Shown here piece by piece: positions 9,009 through 16,937 of a DNA stretch of 28,174 bases (the stretch's first letter is position 1; every line of letters begins with the position of its first letter). Source of the stretch: Methylophaga sp. (GTDB taxonomy: Bacteria; Pseudomonadota; Gammaproteobacteria; Nitrosococcales; Methylophagaceae); NCBI RefSeq assembly GCF_030651745.1, contig NZ_JAUSCC010000051.1, forward strand, positions 1 to 28,174, read 5' to 3'. Below the pieces are notes generated by a model. It ran no database searches and was not told where the DNA came from. It was given only the letters and a program-made list of their open reading frames with translations. Made by a program: the position numbers and the translations under genes.

Positions 9009-10640
9009 ATGAAAGCAGCAGAGCTATTTGTGCGCACACTGGAAAACGAGGGTGTTGAATATGTTTTCGGTATTCCCGGTGAGGAAAATCTGGATGTTAT
9101 GGATGCGTTACTTGACTCGCCAATTAAGTTTATCACCACCCGCCATGAACAAGGTGCTGCTTTTATGGCTGATGTGTATGGTCGATTAACTGGCCGTGCC
9201 GGAGTCTGTATGGCAACCCTGGGACCAGGCGCGACCAATCTGATTACCGGAGTCGCAGATGCCAATATGGATCATGCTCCCTTGGTGGCGATTGCCGGAC
9301 AAGCCTCGACCAATCGACTTCATAAAGAATCACATCAGGTACTTAACCTGGAAGCAATGTTTCTGCCGATCACCAAATATTCCACCCGCATTGTCAGCCC
9401 GGAAGTCATTCCAGAAATTGTTCGTAAAGCGTTTAAAGTGGCACAGACCGAAAAAACCGGTGCCTGCTTTATTGAATTTCCAGAAAATATTGCTGAAATG
9501 GAAATTGATGATAAGCCGTTACGAGTAAAACATGCCACGCCTCCAGAACCGGCAGCCGAGCATATCGAACGCGCCGCAGAATTAATTGCCAATGCTCAAA
9601 ACCCGATTATTCTGGCGGGTAATGGTGTCGTTCGTGCAAATGCTTCAACAGCCTTAACCGAGTTTGCCGAGAAACTGGGCATTCCGGTTGCCAATACTTT
9701 TATGGCTAAAGGTGTTATTCCGTTTGGCCATCCCATGTCGCTGGGCAGTGTCGGTCTGCAGTCAAATGACTATGTAAATACAGGATTTGCCAATGCCGAT
9801 GTCATTATCTGCGTCGGCTACGATATGGTTGAATACCATCCCTACCTATGGCATCCAACGCGGGATCGTACCCTGATTCATATCGATTCAACGCATGCTG
9901 AAGTGGATGCCTATTACAGTGTGGTGCTGGGCGTAGTAGGTAATATTAATCACAGTTTGAATCGAATTGCTGCATTAACCACGCCGCATGAAGGCAAGGC
10001 CATGCGCACATTGCGTGACAGCCTGATTGCCGAAATGAATCAGCATCGTCGTGATACAGAATTCCCCGTTAAACCCCAGAAAATCATCTGGGATCTGCGT
10101 ACCGCCATGCATCTTAAAGATATCGTGATTTGTGATGTTGGTGCACACAAAATGTGGATGTCTCGTATGTTCCGCTGTGAATATCCCAACACCTGTATTA
10201 TCTCTAACGGCTTTGCCAGCATGGGTATTGCAGTACCTGGCGCAATTGCCGCCAAACTGGCCCACCCGGAACGTAAAGTGGTAGCAGTCACGGGGGATGC
10301 CGGCTTTTTGATGAACTCACAGGAAATTGAAACCGCCATGCGGTTGAACATCGCTATCGTCATTTTGATTTGGAATGATGCCAGTTACGGTTTAATCGAA
10401 TGGAAACAGCAGAATCAGTTTGGTCGCACCAGCAACGTGAAATTCGGCAATCCAGATTTTGTACAGTATGCGCAATCATTTGGTGCCACTGGTGTCAGAG
10501 TGAACAAGACCGAAGATTTGATTTCAGTTTTAAAAGAAGCGTTGGACCGTAACACCGTTACCGTTATCGACTGTCCGGTGGACTATCGGGAAAACCTGAA
10601 ACTGACAGAATCTCTAAGTCAATTAACCCAGCCAACCTGA
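9009..10640 (+). CDS. Acetolactate synthase-type thiamine-diphosphate enzyme, large subunit
   Basis: This 543-residue ThDP-dependent enzyme belongs to the acetolactate synthase/IlvB-like family and probably condenses two pyruvates to 2-acetolactate. The N-terminal Pyr domain has YVFGIPGEENLD and TTRHEQGAAFMA, with the cofactor-activating glutamate at E47. The C-terminal PP domain has the metal/ThDP motif GDA (429-431) about 25 residues before an ND at 456. The ATG at 9009 is preferred over one 36 bases upstream because GGAG lies eight bases before it and the family starts MKAAELFV. No small subunit (ilvN/ilvH) or ilvC is adjacent, so it resembles stand-alone AlsS-type enzymes, not the biosynthetic pair. 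Other decarboxylase/carboligase activities cannot be excluded. A TlpA-like gene follows eight bases downstream. Confidence 0.85.
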   Translation: MKAAELFVRTLENEGVEYVFGIPGEENLDVMDALLDSPIKFITTRHEQGAAFMADVYGRLTGRAGVCMATLGPGATNLITGVADANMDHAPLVAIAGQASTNRLHKESHQVLNLEAMFLPITKYSTRIVSPEVIPEIVRKAFKVAQTEKTGACFIEFPENIAEMEIDDKPLRVKHATPPEPAAEHIERAAELIANAQNPIILAGNGVVRANASTALTEFAEKLGIPVANTFMAKGVIPFGHPMSLGSVGLQSNDYVNTGFANADVIICVGYDMVEYHPYLWHPTRDRTLIHIDSTHAEVDAYYSVVLGVVGNINHSLNRIAALTTPHEGKAMRTLRDSLIAEMNQHRRDTEFPVKPQKIIWDLRTAMHLKDIVICDVGAHKMWMSRMFRCEYPNTCIISNGFASMGIAVPGAIAAKLAHPERKVVAVTGDAGFLMNSQEIETAMRLNIAIVILIWNDASYGLIEWKQQNQFGRTSNVKFGNPDFVQYAQSFGATGVRVNKTEDLISVLKEALDRNTVTVIDCPVDYRENLKLTESLSQLTQPT

Positions 10641-10648
10641 GAGAAAAA

Positions 10649-11152
10649 ATGAAGTCTGGAAAACGTTTTATTACCTTTATTGCAGCGCTGTTTGCTGTGT
10701 TATTCATCGTGTTTTTATACCGAAACGCCACGGCACCTGCTTATACCGAACTGCAGTTTGAAGATGTCGATGGTGAAATACATCATTTCAGCGATTACGC
10801 TGGCAAGCCGATATTAATGATTTTCTGGGCCACTGATTGTCCAGCCTGTGTGCAGGAGCTGCCCGAGCTAATTGCCCTGCATGAAGAATATGCCGCAAAA
10901 GGGCTGGTGATGCTTGGTGTTTCTCTGCCACATGACACGCCATCACATATCAAAGCAATGCGTGAAGCACGAGGCTTACCTTACACACTGGTCTGGGATA
11001 GTGAAGGTGAAATTTCCAGAGCTTTTAACAATGTTCGTGTGACGCCGACTCATTACCTGATTTCACCGGAAGGCAAAATTGTGATGCGCAAAATTGGCGT
11101 ACTGGATAAAGAGAGCGTTTCAACCCAGCTCGACAGAATGGGCCTTAGCTAA
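10649..11152 (+). CDS. TlpA-like membrane-anchored thioredoxin-family protein
   Basis: A 167-residue thiol-disulfide protein. Residues 7-25 form one hydrophobic segment (signal anchor or signal peptide), placing the domain in the periplasm. The AhpC/TSA-Redoxin fold follows, with the redox motif WATDCPACVQELPEL (C64, C67) and the conserved cis-proline region VRVTPTHYLISPEGKI. The CPAC dipeptide and domain order match TlpA/ResA-type reductases used in cytochrome c maturation or general periplasmic reduction. It lies eight bases after the acetolactate synthase-like gene with GAGA before the ATG, so the two are co-transcribed, though no functional link is obvious. The target protein is unknown. 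Confidence 0.85.
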   Translation: MKSGKRFITFIAALFAVLFIVFLYRNATAPAYTELQFEDVDGEIHHFSDYAGKPILMIFWATDCPACVQELPELIALHEEYAAKGLVMLGVSLPHDTPSHIKAMREARGLPYTLVWDSEGEISRAFNNVRVTPTHYLISPEGKIVMRKIGVLDKESVSTQLDRMGLS

Positions 11153-11170
11153 TATATAGCGCAAAACTGC

Positions 11171-11199
11171 TACACATCAGATAGCTGTTATGGTATAAA
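11171..11199 (+). promoter_or_regulatory. Putative sigma-70 promoter of rpmB-rpmG
   Basis: TACACA (11171-11176, 4 of 6) and TATAAA (11194-11199, 5 of 6) are separated by 17 bases. TGT precedes a TATGGT just upstream, which may add an extended -10 character. The predicted start near 11206 leaves a leader of about 70 bases before rpmB. Confidence 0.5.
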
Positions 11200-11220
11200 G
11201 TCCGGCTTAGTTATTCAGAA

Positions 11221-11261
11221 TGATGCGTTGGCAGGACGCGTCAGTCACTAAAAATGCATCA
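11221..11261 (+). promoter_or_regulatory. Structured rpmB leader with two alternative hairpins
   Basis: TGATGCG (11221-11227) can pair with CGCGTCA (11237-11243) across a nine-base loop, with one G-U pair. The same 5' arm, TGATGC, can instead pair with GCATCA (11256-11261), which runs into the rpmB ribosome-binding site AGGAG at 11261-11265. The two pairings exclude each other. This layout resembles ribosomal-protein autoregulatory leaders, but no known motif was recognised. Confidence 0.45.
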
Positions 11262-11275
11262 GGAGCAGGATTAAC

Positions 11276-11512
11276 ATGTCCAGAGTATGTCAGGTAACGG
11301 GCAAGCGCCCTATGAGCGGTAACAACGTTTCACACGCTCACAACAAAACAAAACGCCGTTTCCTACCAAACCTTCACTCTCACCGTTTTTGGGTTGAGTC
11401 TGAAAATCGTTGGGTAAAACTACGCGTCAGCAATCATGGTCTGCGTATCATTGATAAAAGAGGTATTGATACCGTTTTATCTGATCTCCGTAGCCGCGGC
11501 GAAAAAATCTAA
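11276..11512 (+). CDS. rpmB: 50S ribosomal protein L28
   Basis: A 78-residue basic protein with the exact L28 profile: [20 protein letters not shown] at the start, [16 protein letters not shown] in the middle, and [17 protein letters not shown] near the end. It binds 23S rRNA in the large subunit. It is the first gene of the conserved rpmB-rpmG pair, with rpmG 11 bases downstream. The leader carries possible regulatory hairpins and ribosome-binding sites GGAG and AGGA. Confidence 0.98.
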   Translation: MSRVCQVTGKRPMSGNNVSHAHNKTKRRFLPNLHSHRFWVESENRWVKLRVSNHGLRIIDKRGIDTVLSDLRSRGEKI

Positions 11513-11523
11513 GGAGTCAGGAC

Positions 11524-11679
11524 ATGCGCGATAAAATCAAATTAGTTTCATCAGCAGGTACAGGTCATTTTTACACTACTGATAAAAACAAACGCACCAT
11601 GCCGGAAAAAATGGAGATCAAAAAGTTTGATCCTGTTATCCGTCAGCACGTGATGTACAAAGAAGCCAAAATCAAATAA
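11524..11679 (+). CDS. rpmG: 50S ribosomal protein L33
   Basis: A 51-residue protein that translates as [20 protein letters not shown] and continues with [17 protein letters not shown], ending VMYKEAKIK. This is the L33 family. It has no cysteine pairs, so it is the zinc-independent (C-minus) form. AAGGAG sits just after the rpmB stop and eight bases before the ATG. It is co-transcribed with rpmB and followed by a terminator. Confidence 0.97.
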   Translation: MRDKIKLVSSAGTGHFYTTDKNKRTMPEKMEIKKFDPVIRQHVMYKEAKIK

Positions 11680-11700
11680 CGATACCGTTAACTGCTTCAA

Positions 11701-11733
11701 AAAAAACCCGCTATTAAATGCGGGTTTTTTTTT
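11701..11733 (+). terminator. Intrinsic terminator of rpmBG
   Basis: AAAAAACCCGC (11701-11711), an eight-base loop, GCGGG (11720-11724) and nine T. The A and T runs extend the stem, so it could also work on the opposite strand, though no minus-strand gene ends here. Confidence 0.92.
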
Positions 11734-11750
11734 GGATCAGGTAAAATAAA

Positions 11751-11767
11751 TAAGGAATTATTCCTTA
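11751..11767. promoter_or_regulatory. Palindromic operator-like site before the EAL-HDOD gene
   Basis: TAAGGAAT, one central base, ATTCCTTA: eight-base perfect arms, 17 bases in all, ending 19 bases before the ATG of the EAL-HDOD gene. It lies between the rpmBG terminator and the next gene, where the promoter/operator should be. It could be a dimeric repressor site or a small RNA hairpin (TAAGGAA-TTA-TTCCTTA) next to the ribosome-binding site. Confidence 0.4.
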
Positions 11768-11786
11768 CATCTCCGGGAAAAAGATT

Positions 11787-13001
11787 ATGTGCATTGTTGC
11801 ACCGCGTGTAATTATTGGTCGTCAACCAATTTATGATCGTGATTTGAATGTTTATGCTTATGAACTTTTATTTCGAGCAGGAGGAGGTAATATTTCCGGG
11901 GTAACCGCTGAAAATGCCGATATGGCAACTAGCCGGGTTATCAATCATGCCTTTATGGAACTCGGTATTGAACGCGTTATTGGTGAACATATCGGTTTTA
12001 TCAATCTCACTCGCAGCTTTTTGCTCAGCGATGATCCCATTCCTTTCACTCAAGAAAAAATTGTCCTTGAGGTCCTCGAAGATATCGAAATCGATCAGCC
12101 CTTGCTGGATGCAGTAAAAAAACTGGTTTATCAGGGGTATACCCTAGCGCTGGATGATTTTATCTACAACGAGCAGCTGGCACCATTAGTCAAAATGGCG
12201 AAAATCATCAAAGTCGACATTCTGGATGTTGACGCTCAAACATTGACCAAACATGTTAATGAATTGAAACGATATCCGGTGCGATTACTGGCTGAAAAAA
12301 TCGAAACTCGCGAACAATTCAATCTTTGTATGCAGCTTGGTTTTGAGCTGTTTCAAGGATATTACTTCTGTCGGCCCACCATCATTGAAGATAAGCCGGT
12401 TCCCGAAAATCATCTTAAATTATTTCAGATAATTGAAAAACTTCAGGATCCCGATATCGAATTTGCTGAAATTGAACGGCTAATCATGCAGGAAATCGGG
12501 CTCAGTTATAAATTGCTCCGCTTGCTGAATTCTGCCGCCATGGGCTTACGTCGAAAAGTAGATTCCCTTCAACAAGGCTTAATTATCCTTGGTCTTAAAG
12601 CAATCAAAACATGGACAACGTTGATTGCTTTAAATGCCATTGAATCAGTTCCGCCTGAACTGATGACCAATGCCCTGATCCGCGCCAAAATGTGCGAAAA
12701 GCTGGCCCCCAATTATGGTTTCTCGGATCAGACCGGGTTTCTGACCGGCATGTTTTCTAATATAGACGTAATGATCGGCATGCCGATGGATCAATTGATG
12801 CATTCTCTACCGCTTAATGGTGAATTAAAACTGGCATTGACCCAGCGAGGTGGACCATTAGGTAAGTTACTGGATATTGTTATTGCCTATGAGCAGGGTC
12901 AATGGGATGACATAGATACTCAGGAAATTTCATTGGAAACCTTGAGTGATATTTATGTTGAAGCAACGGAGTGGACGATTCAAGCCAAAACAGTATTATA
13001 G
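11787..13001 (+). CDS. EAL-HDOD domain signalling protein (YuxH/CdgJ-like)
   Basis: A 404-residue cytosolic protein. The N-terminal half (about 8-200) is an EAL phosphodiesterase-like domain and the C-terminal half (about 205-395) is an HDOD domain. EAL is replaced by ELL at E26. Other residue positions of the catalytic set can still be traced: N73, E95, D123-D124, K142, E170 and Q190. However, loop 6 (normally DFGTGYSS) is replaced by DDFIYNEQ. This suggests weak or no c-di-GMP hydrolysis but leaves ligand binding possible. Family members of this layout affect motility and biofilm in Vibrio and others. The stop is six bases before the ABC cassette, so it may be the first gene of that operon. 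A palindrome and a terminator lie upstream. Confidence 0.9.
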   Translation: MCIVAPRVIIGRQPIYDRDLNVYAYELLFRAGGGNISGVTAENADMATSRVINHAFMELGIERVIGEHIGFINLTRSFLLSDDPIPFTQEKIVLEVLEDIEIDQPLLDAVKKLVYQGYTLALDDFIYNEQLAPLVKMAKIIKVDILDVDAQTLTKHVNELKRYPVRLLAEKIETREQFNLCMQLGFELFQGYYFCRPTIIEDKPVPENHLKLFQIIEKLQDPDIEFAEIERLIMQEIGLSYKLLRLLNSAAMGLRRKVDSLQQGLIILGLKAIKTWTTLIALNAIESVPPELMTNALIRAKMCEKLAPNYGFSDQTGFLTGMFSNIDVMIGMPMDQLMHSLPLNGELKLALTQRGGPLGKLLDIVIAYEQGQWDDIDTQEISLETLSDIYVEATEWTIQAKTVL

Positions 13002-13007
13002 TGCGCT

Positions 13008-13952
13008 ATGACTATCTTGCTGGAAGCACAAAATCTGTCTCGTTTTTTTGGCCCCAATCTCGCGGTTCAAAATATCGATATCACGGTAAAACGCGGAGAA
13101 ATTCTGGGTTTTCTCGGACCCAATGGTGCCGGCAAAAGTACCACCATGAAAATGCTCAGTGGCAATCTGGCACCGGACAATGGCGAAATCCGTATTAATG
13201 GTTTTGATTTATTGTCGCAACCAAAACAAGCCAAAGCACAATTAGGCTACCTGCCGGAAAATCCTCCGCTATATCGAGAACTGACCGTCAGCGAATATCT
13301 TCAGCATTGCGCCAGGCTCAATCGACTGAAGGGTAAATCATTGAAATCGGCTGTCGATACCGTGATTGAACGTTGTGGCCTTGGAGAGGTTCGGCGGCGC
13401 TTGATCGGCCAGTTATCTAAAGGTTATCAGCAACGAACCGGTATCGCTCAAGCCATTGTACATAGCCCCGCGGTGGTGATACTTGATGAGCCAACTTCCG
13501 GTCTGGATCCTCTGCAAATCCGTCAGATCCGTGACTTAATCCGTGAAATCGCCAATGAGCACAGCGTGATTCTATCAACCCACATTCTGCCGGAAGTGGA
13601 AATGCTCTGTGATAGGGTACAAATTATCAGTAAGGGTCAGGTGGTATTCGCTGATAGCCTGACCGCCCTGCACCAGCAACGACAAAATAGCCGCCTCCGC
13701 ATCAGTTTTGCTAATCCCCCTCCTGTTTACGAAATACAATCATTGCAACATGTTGCGTCGGTTGAGGTTTTATCTGCTCAGCAATTGCGTATCCTCTATC
13801 ACCCGGAAAATGATCCTACTGAAAACCTGTTAAGCCACGCTGTTACAAAACACTGGCAACTGCAAGAGCTGGTTCGTGAACAGGATTCACTGGAAGATAT
13901 TTTTATGCAGCTAATCAATATAGATACAGCTGCTGCTGAGGTAAACAATTAA
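13008..13952 (+). CDS. ABC transporter ATPase, GldA-like
   Basis: A 314-residue ATP-binding subunit. All motifs are in order: Walker A GPNGAGKST (37-45), LGYLPENPPLYRELTV after it, signature LSKGYQQR (136-143), Walker B VVILDE (156-161) with the D-loop SGLDP, and the switch histidine H192 in STHILPEVE. The C-terminal 80 residues form a DUF4162-like extension as in GldA/NosF/multidrug types. It pairs with the permease that overlaps its stop (TAATG). The four genes together resemble the GldA-GldF-GldG set of Bacteroidetes gliding bacteria plus DUF4340, here in a proteobacterium. The substrate is unknown. No good ribosome-binding site precedes the ATG, suggesting coupling to the upstream EAL-HDOD gene. 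Confidence 0.92.
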   Translation: MTILLEAQNLSRFFGPNLAVQNIDITVKRGEILGFLGPNGAGKSTTMKMLSGNLAPDNGEIRINGFDLLSQPKQAKAQLGYLPENPPLYRELTVSEYLQHCARLNRLKGKSLKSAVDTVIERCGLGEVRRRLIGQLSKGYQQRTGIAQAIVHSPAVVILDEPTSGLDPLQIRQIRDLIREIANEHSVILSTHILPEVEMLCDRVQIISKGQVVFADSLTALHQQRQNSRLRISFANPPPVYEIQSLQHVASVEVLSAQQLRILYHPENDPTENLLSHAVTKHWQLQELVREQDSLEDIFMQLINIDTAAAEVNN

Positions 13953-14701
13953 TGTGGTGTTTAGCCAGACTGGAATTATCACGGTTGTTTTTATCGCCGT
14001 TCGCCTGGGTGATGCTGGCTTTGGTACAGTTTTTACTGGCGTATCTGTTTCTCAGCCATATTGATTATTTTGCACAGATCCAGGGGCAGATTTCGGCCAT
14101 TCCAGGTGCGCCCGGTGTCACTGAACTGGTTATTGCACCGTTATTAAATAATGCCGCTTTAGTGCTGCTGATGATCGCGCCGTTTATCACCATGCGCGCG
14201 TTTGCTGATGAACATCGGAATCACAGTTTGCCGTTGCTGATCTCTGCCCCGCTTTCTGCCAGTCAGATTGTTCTTGGTAAATATCTCGGTTATCTCGGTT
14301 TTTTTCTACTGCAGTTAACACTGATTGCATTGATGCCAATATCACTTATAGCTGGCTCTGCCATTGATCTTTACCAGCTTAGCGCTGGCATGCTTGGACT
14401 GATATTACTGGTGGCCAGCTTTGTGGCGGCCGGGATCTATTTATCTTCACTCACCACACAACCCATCATTGCGGCAGTAATGACATTCTGTCTGCTGTTT
14501 TTGTTGTGGATCATTGATTTTGCTGCCGCCAGTGCTATTGCCGGAGAGGTAAACTGGTTGGGCTGGTTATCGTTGTTAGGACATTTTCAACCATTGCTGG
14601 CCGGACAAATCAACAGTATCGATCTGAGCTTTTTTGCCTTGTTTTGCGTGGTTTTTCTTCTGCTGACTATTCGCCGTCTTGATGCAGCGAGGCTGAGTTA
14701 A
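13952..14701 (+). CDS. ABC transporter permease, GldF-like
   Basis: A 249-residue membrane protein with six hydrophobic segments and no periplasmic domain, matching the ABC-2/GldF permease type (LELSRLFLSPFAWVMLALVQ at the start; FITMRAFADEHRNHSLPLL after segment 2; SASQIVLGKYLGYL before segment 3). The start overlaps the ATPase stop (TAATG), and the stop overlaps the next start in the same way, so the three are tightly coupled. It is the membrane half of an exporter of unknown substrate. Confidence 0.9.
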   Translation: MWCLARLELSRLFLSPFAWVMLALVQFLLAYLFLSHIDYFAQIQGQISAIPGAPGVTELVIAPLLNNAALVLLMIAPFITMRAFADEHRNHSLPLLISAPLSASQIVLGKYLGYLGFFLLQLTLIALMPISLIAGSAIDLYQLSAGMLGLILLVASFVAAGIYLSSLTTQPIIAAVMTFCLLFLLWIIDFAAASAIAGEVNWLGWLSLLGHFQPLLAGQINSIDLSFFALFCVVFLLLTIRRLDAARLS

Positions 14702-16068
14702 TGAAGATGTCAAAACACTTTAAATATCAGCATCGCTTGCAGCAGGTTATTTTTTACCTGTTATTGCTGATAGTCATTATCGCAGTAGCGGTCTTATCCA
14801 ATCGATACTTTTTTGAAGCCGACTGGACAGCTAACCAACGTCATACCCTTTCAGCCAACACCACTGAATTTTTGCGTTCGCTTGATAGTCCAGTTTCGAT
14901 TGAAGTGTTCATAAGCCCGGGACATCAATATCAAAAAGCGGCTGAGAACTTACTAGAGCGCTATCGGCAACATAGCCAGCATCTAACCATCACCTATATC
15001 GATCCTGTGACACAACCGCAACGGGTGCGCGAACTCGCCATTCAACAGCAAGCGGAAATCGTGGTGACAGGCCAACAGGGGCAGCAACATGTGTTGGATT
15101 TATCTGAGCAATCCCTGAGCAATGCCATTATAAAAGTCAGCCGCAGCAATTTACCCAAGCTGATGTTTGTGACCGGCCATGGCGAACGCGATATTGTCGG
15201 TGACGCAGCCTTTGATATGGCGCAGTGGCGCAACCAACTCAGCATAACCGGCTTTGAGGTACAGTCGCTATCGATAAGCAAAGCCATACAAAACATCAGT
15301 GCTGACGATAATATTGTGTTGGTTATTGCCAGCTCTCAAACTGTCTGGCCAGAAAAAGATATGCTTCAACTGAAGCAATATCTGCAGCAAGGTGGCAATC
15401 TGCTCTGGTTGAGCGAACCAGATACTGATATCGGCCTCCACTCTATCAGCGAGTACCTTAATCTGAGTTTTGTGCCCGGCACTATGGTAGATCCGAATGC
15501 GGCCAAGTTAGGCCTTGAGGATCCTCGTTTTGTGATAGTGACGGACTATGCCAATCATCCCGTCACTGCCGCGACCTCCAGTGTTACATTAATGCCTGGT
15601 GCCCATGGCATACAATTATCTGATGCTGAATCTGACTGGCAAATCACGCAGCTGATGCAGTCACAGAGTGACAGCTGGTCTGAATTGGCTGATATTAATC
15701 TGGCAAATCTGGACAACTTGCAGTTTGACGAAGATCTGGATATTCCCGGCCCATTAATGTTGAGTGTGTTACTGGAAAAAAACCTGGCTGCTAACCAAAA
15801 ACAACGTGTGGCCGTATTTGGTGACGGTGACTTTGTTTCCAATTTATACCTTGGCACTGCAGCCAATCTTGAACTGGCTATGTCCTTGGTAAACTGGTTG
15901 GTGGCGGAAGATGATGCTATACAGATCCCGTTAATCAAAACCCGCGATAATCAACTGGTATTAACTGATCGACAATCGCTGCTGATTGGATTAGGTTTTT
16001 TAGTCATTTTACCGGTGAGCTTATTCATCATTGGCTTATGCATCTGGTGGATTAGAAGACGTCGATGA
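14701..16068 (+). CDS. GldG-like ABC auxiliary protein (ABC_transp_aux)
   Basis: A 455-residue protein with one transmembrane segment near each end (about 17-38 and 427-450) and a large periplasmic domain between. Typical GldG marks are LSANTTEFLRSLDSPVSIEV early, KLMFVTGHGERDI at about 151-163, and a late FGDGDFVSN. This domain is the ABC_transp_aux/DUF4350-like fold found with GldA/GldF. Its start overlaps the permease stop (TAATG) and its end overlaps the next gene (ATGA). The role is thought to be accessory to the permease; the precise biochemical function is not established. Confidence 0.88.
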   Translation: MKMSKHFKYQHRLQQVIFYLLLLIVIIAVAVLSNRYFFEADWTANQRHTLSANTTEFLRSLDSPVSIEVFISPGHQYQKAAENLLERYRQHSQHLTITYIDPVTQPQRVRELAIQQQAEIVVTGQQGQQHVLDLSEQSLSNAIIKVSRSNLPKLMFVTGHGERDIVGDAAFDMAQWRNQLSITGFEVQSLSISKAIQNISADDNIVLVIASSQTVWPEKDMLQLKQYLQQGGNLLWLSEPDTDIGLHSISEYLNLSFVPGTMVDPNAAKLGLEDPRFVIVTDYANHPVTAATSSVTLMPGAHGIQLSDAESDWQITQLMQSQSDSWSELADINLANLDNLQFDEDLDIPGPLMLSVLLEKNLAANQKQRVAVFGDGDFVSNLYLGTAANLELAMSLVNWLVAEDDAIQIPLIKTRDNQLVLTDRQSLLIGLGFLVILPVSLFIIGLCIWWIRRRR

Positions 16069-16934
16069 AAAGTACTTACCTGACCAATCTATTGTTATTG
16101 GTGGTAGCGATTCTGTTAGTTTGGTTGATGACCGAATCCAACACATCACCATCAGTCTCAACACTGTCCGACAGTATTCGCACCAGTCAGGTGAATGAAA
16201 TTGAAATTCATCGCCAAGAACAGCAAACCATTCAACTGCAATTGGATCAGCAATGGCAGTTGATCGAGCCGATCCAGGCCCGAGCGAATCAGACCCGTAT
16301 CAAGTTGTTGTTAAGCCTGCTAGATCAGCCCGTTCAGTCACCGATTCCAATAACAGAGAACACCAATCTTGCTGAGTTTGGTTTGCAACAACCGAATTTA
16401 ATTTTGCAGTTTAATAAGCAGTCTTTTGCGTTTGGTGATACAGAAATGCTAACTGGTCAGCGTTATATTCAGCATAACCAGCAAATTTATTTAATCCATG
16501 ATGATATTTCGCCACTGCTCTCTGCCAGTGCCAGCAGTTTTGTCGATAACCGCTTATTGGATCCGGTAAGTCATATCCAGTCAATCGAGTTACCGGCACT
16601 GCAAGATGAGCAAAATCAACCGCTATTTGCAGCATTGTCGATATATCAGCAAGGCAATAACTGGCGCTCCAGCCCGGACAATCATGCTCAAGACAAGCTG
16701 TTAAAACTTGTACAGAATTGGCAACAGGCCTATGCCATGCAGGTGGTAATCAACCCAGATATTGAAATAGCTGACGATAAGCCGTTTGTGCTGATTGAAT
16801 TAGCTGATAATACACAACGTAAATTTGTCGTGACCTTCAATAACGATAGCCTGACACTTACTGATCGGCAGCAACAATTGCAGTATCAGTTCCCAGCCCA
16901 AATCATTGAAGCCCTCTTCTCACTGAACGATTAA
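16065..16934 (+). CDS. DUF4340 domain protein, partner of the Gld-type transporter
   Basis: A 289-residue protein with a single N-terminal hydrophobic segment (about 5-20), then a glutamine-rich periplasmic part. The pattern of short repeated strand units such as EIEIHRQEQQTIQLQLDQQWQLIEP fits DUF4340. Such proteins regularly follow GldG-like genes in Proteobacteria. It overlaps the upstream stop by four bases, and mutM begins only three bases after its own stop. Function is unknown beyond association with the cassette; I rely on context as much as on the sequence. Confidence 0.8.
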   Translation: MKSTYLTNLLLLVVAILLVWLMTESNTSPSVSTLSDSIRTSQVNEIEIHRQEQQTIQLQLDQQWQLIEPIQARANQTRIKLLLSLLDQPVQSPIPITENTNLAEFGLQQPNLILQFNKQSFAFGDTEMLTGQRYIQHNQQIYLIHDDISPLLSASASSFVDNRLLDPVSHIQSIELPALQDEQNQPLFAALSIYQQGNNWRSSPDNHAQDKLLKLVQNWQQAYAMQVVINPDIEIADDKPFVLIELADNTQRKFVVTFNNDSLTLTDRQQQLQYQFPAQIIEALFSLND

Positions 16935-16937
16935 CCC

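Noticed and set aside
8906..9265. A 119-codon minus-strand frame reaching into the gatA-ThDP gene spacer
   Set aside because: It mostly mirrors the start of the ThDP enzyme gene and has no recognisable domain.
15555..15938. A 127-codon minus-strand frame within the GldG-like gene
   Set aside because: The sense frame has clear GldG features and tight overlaps with its neighbours; the antisense product resembles nothing.
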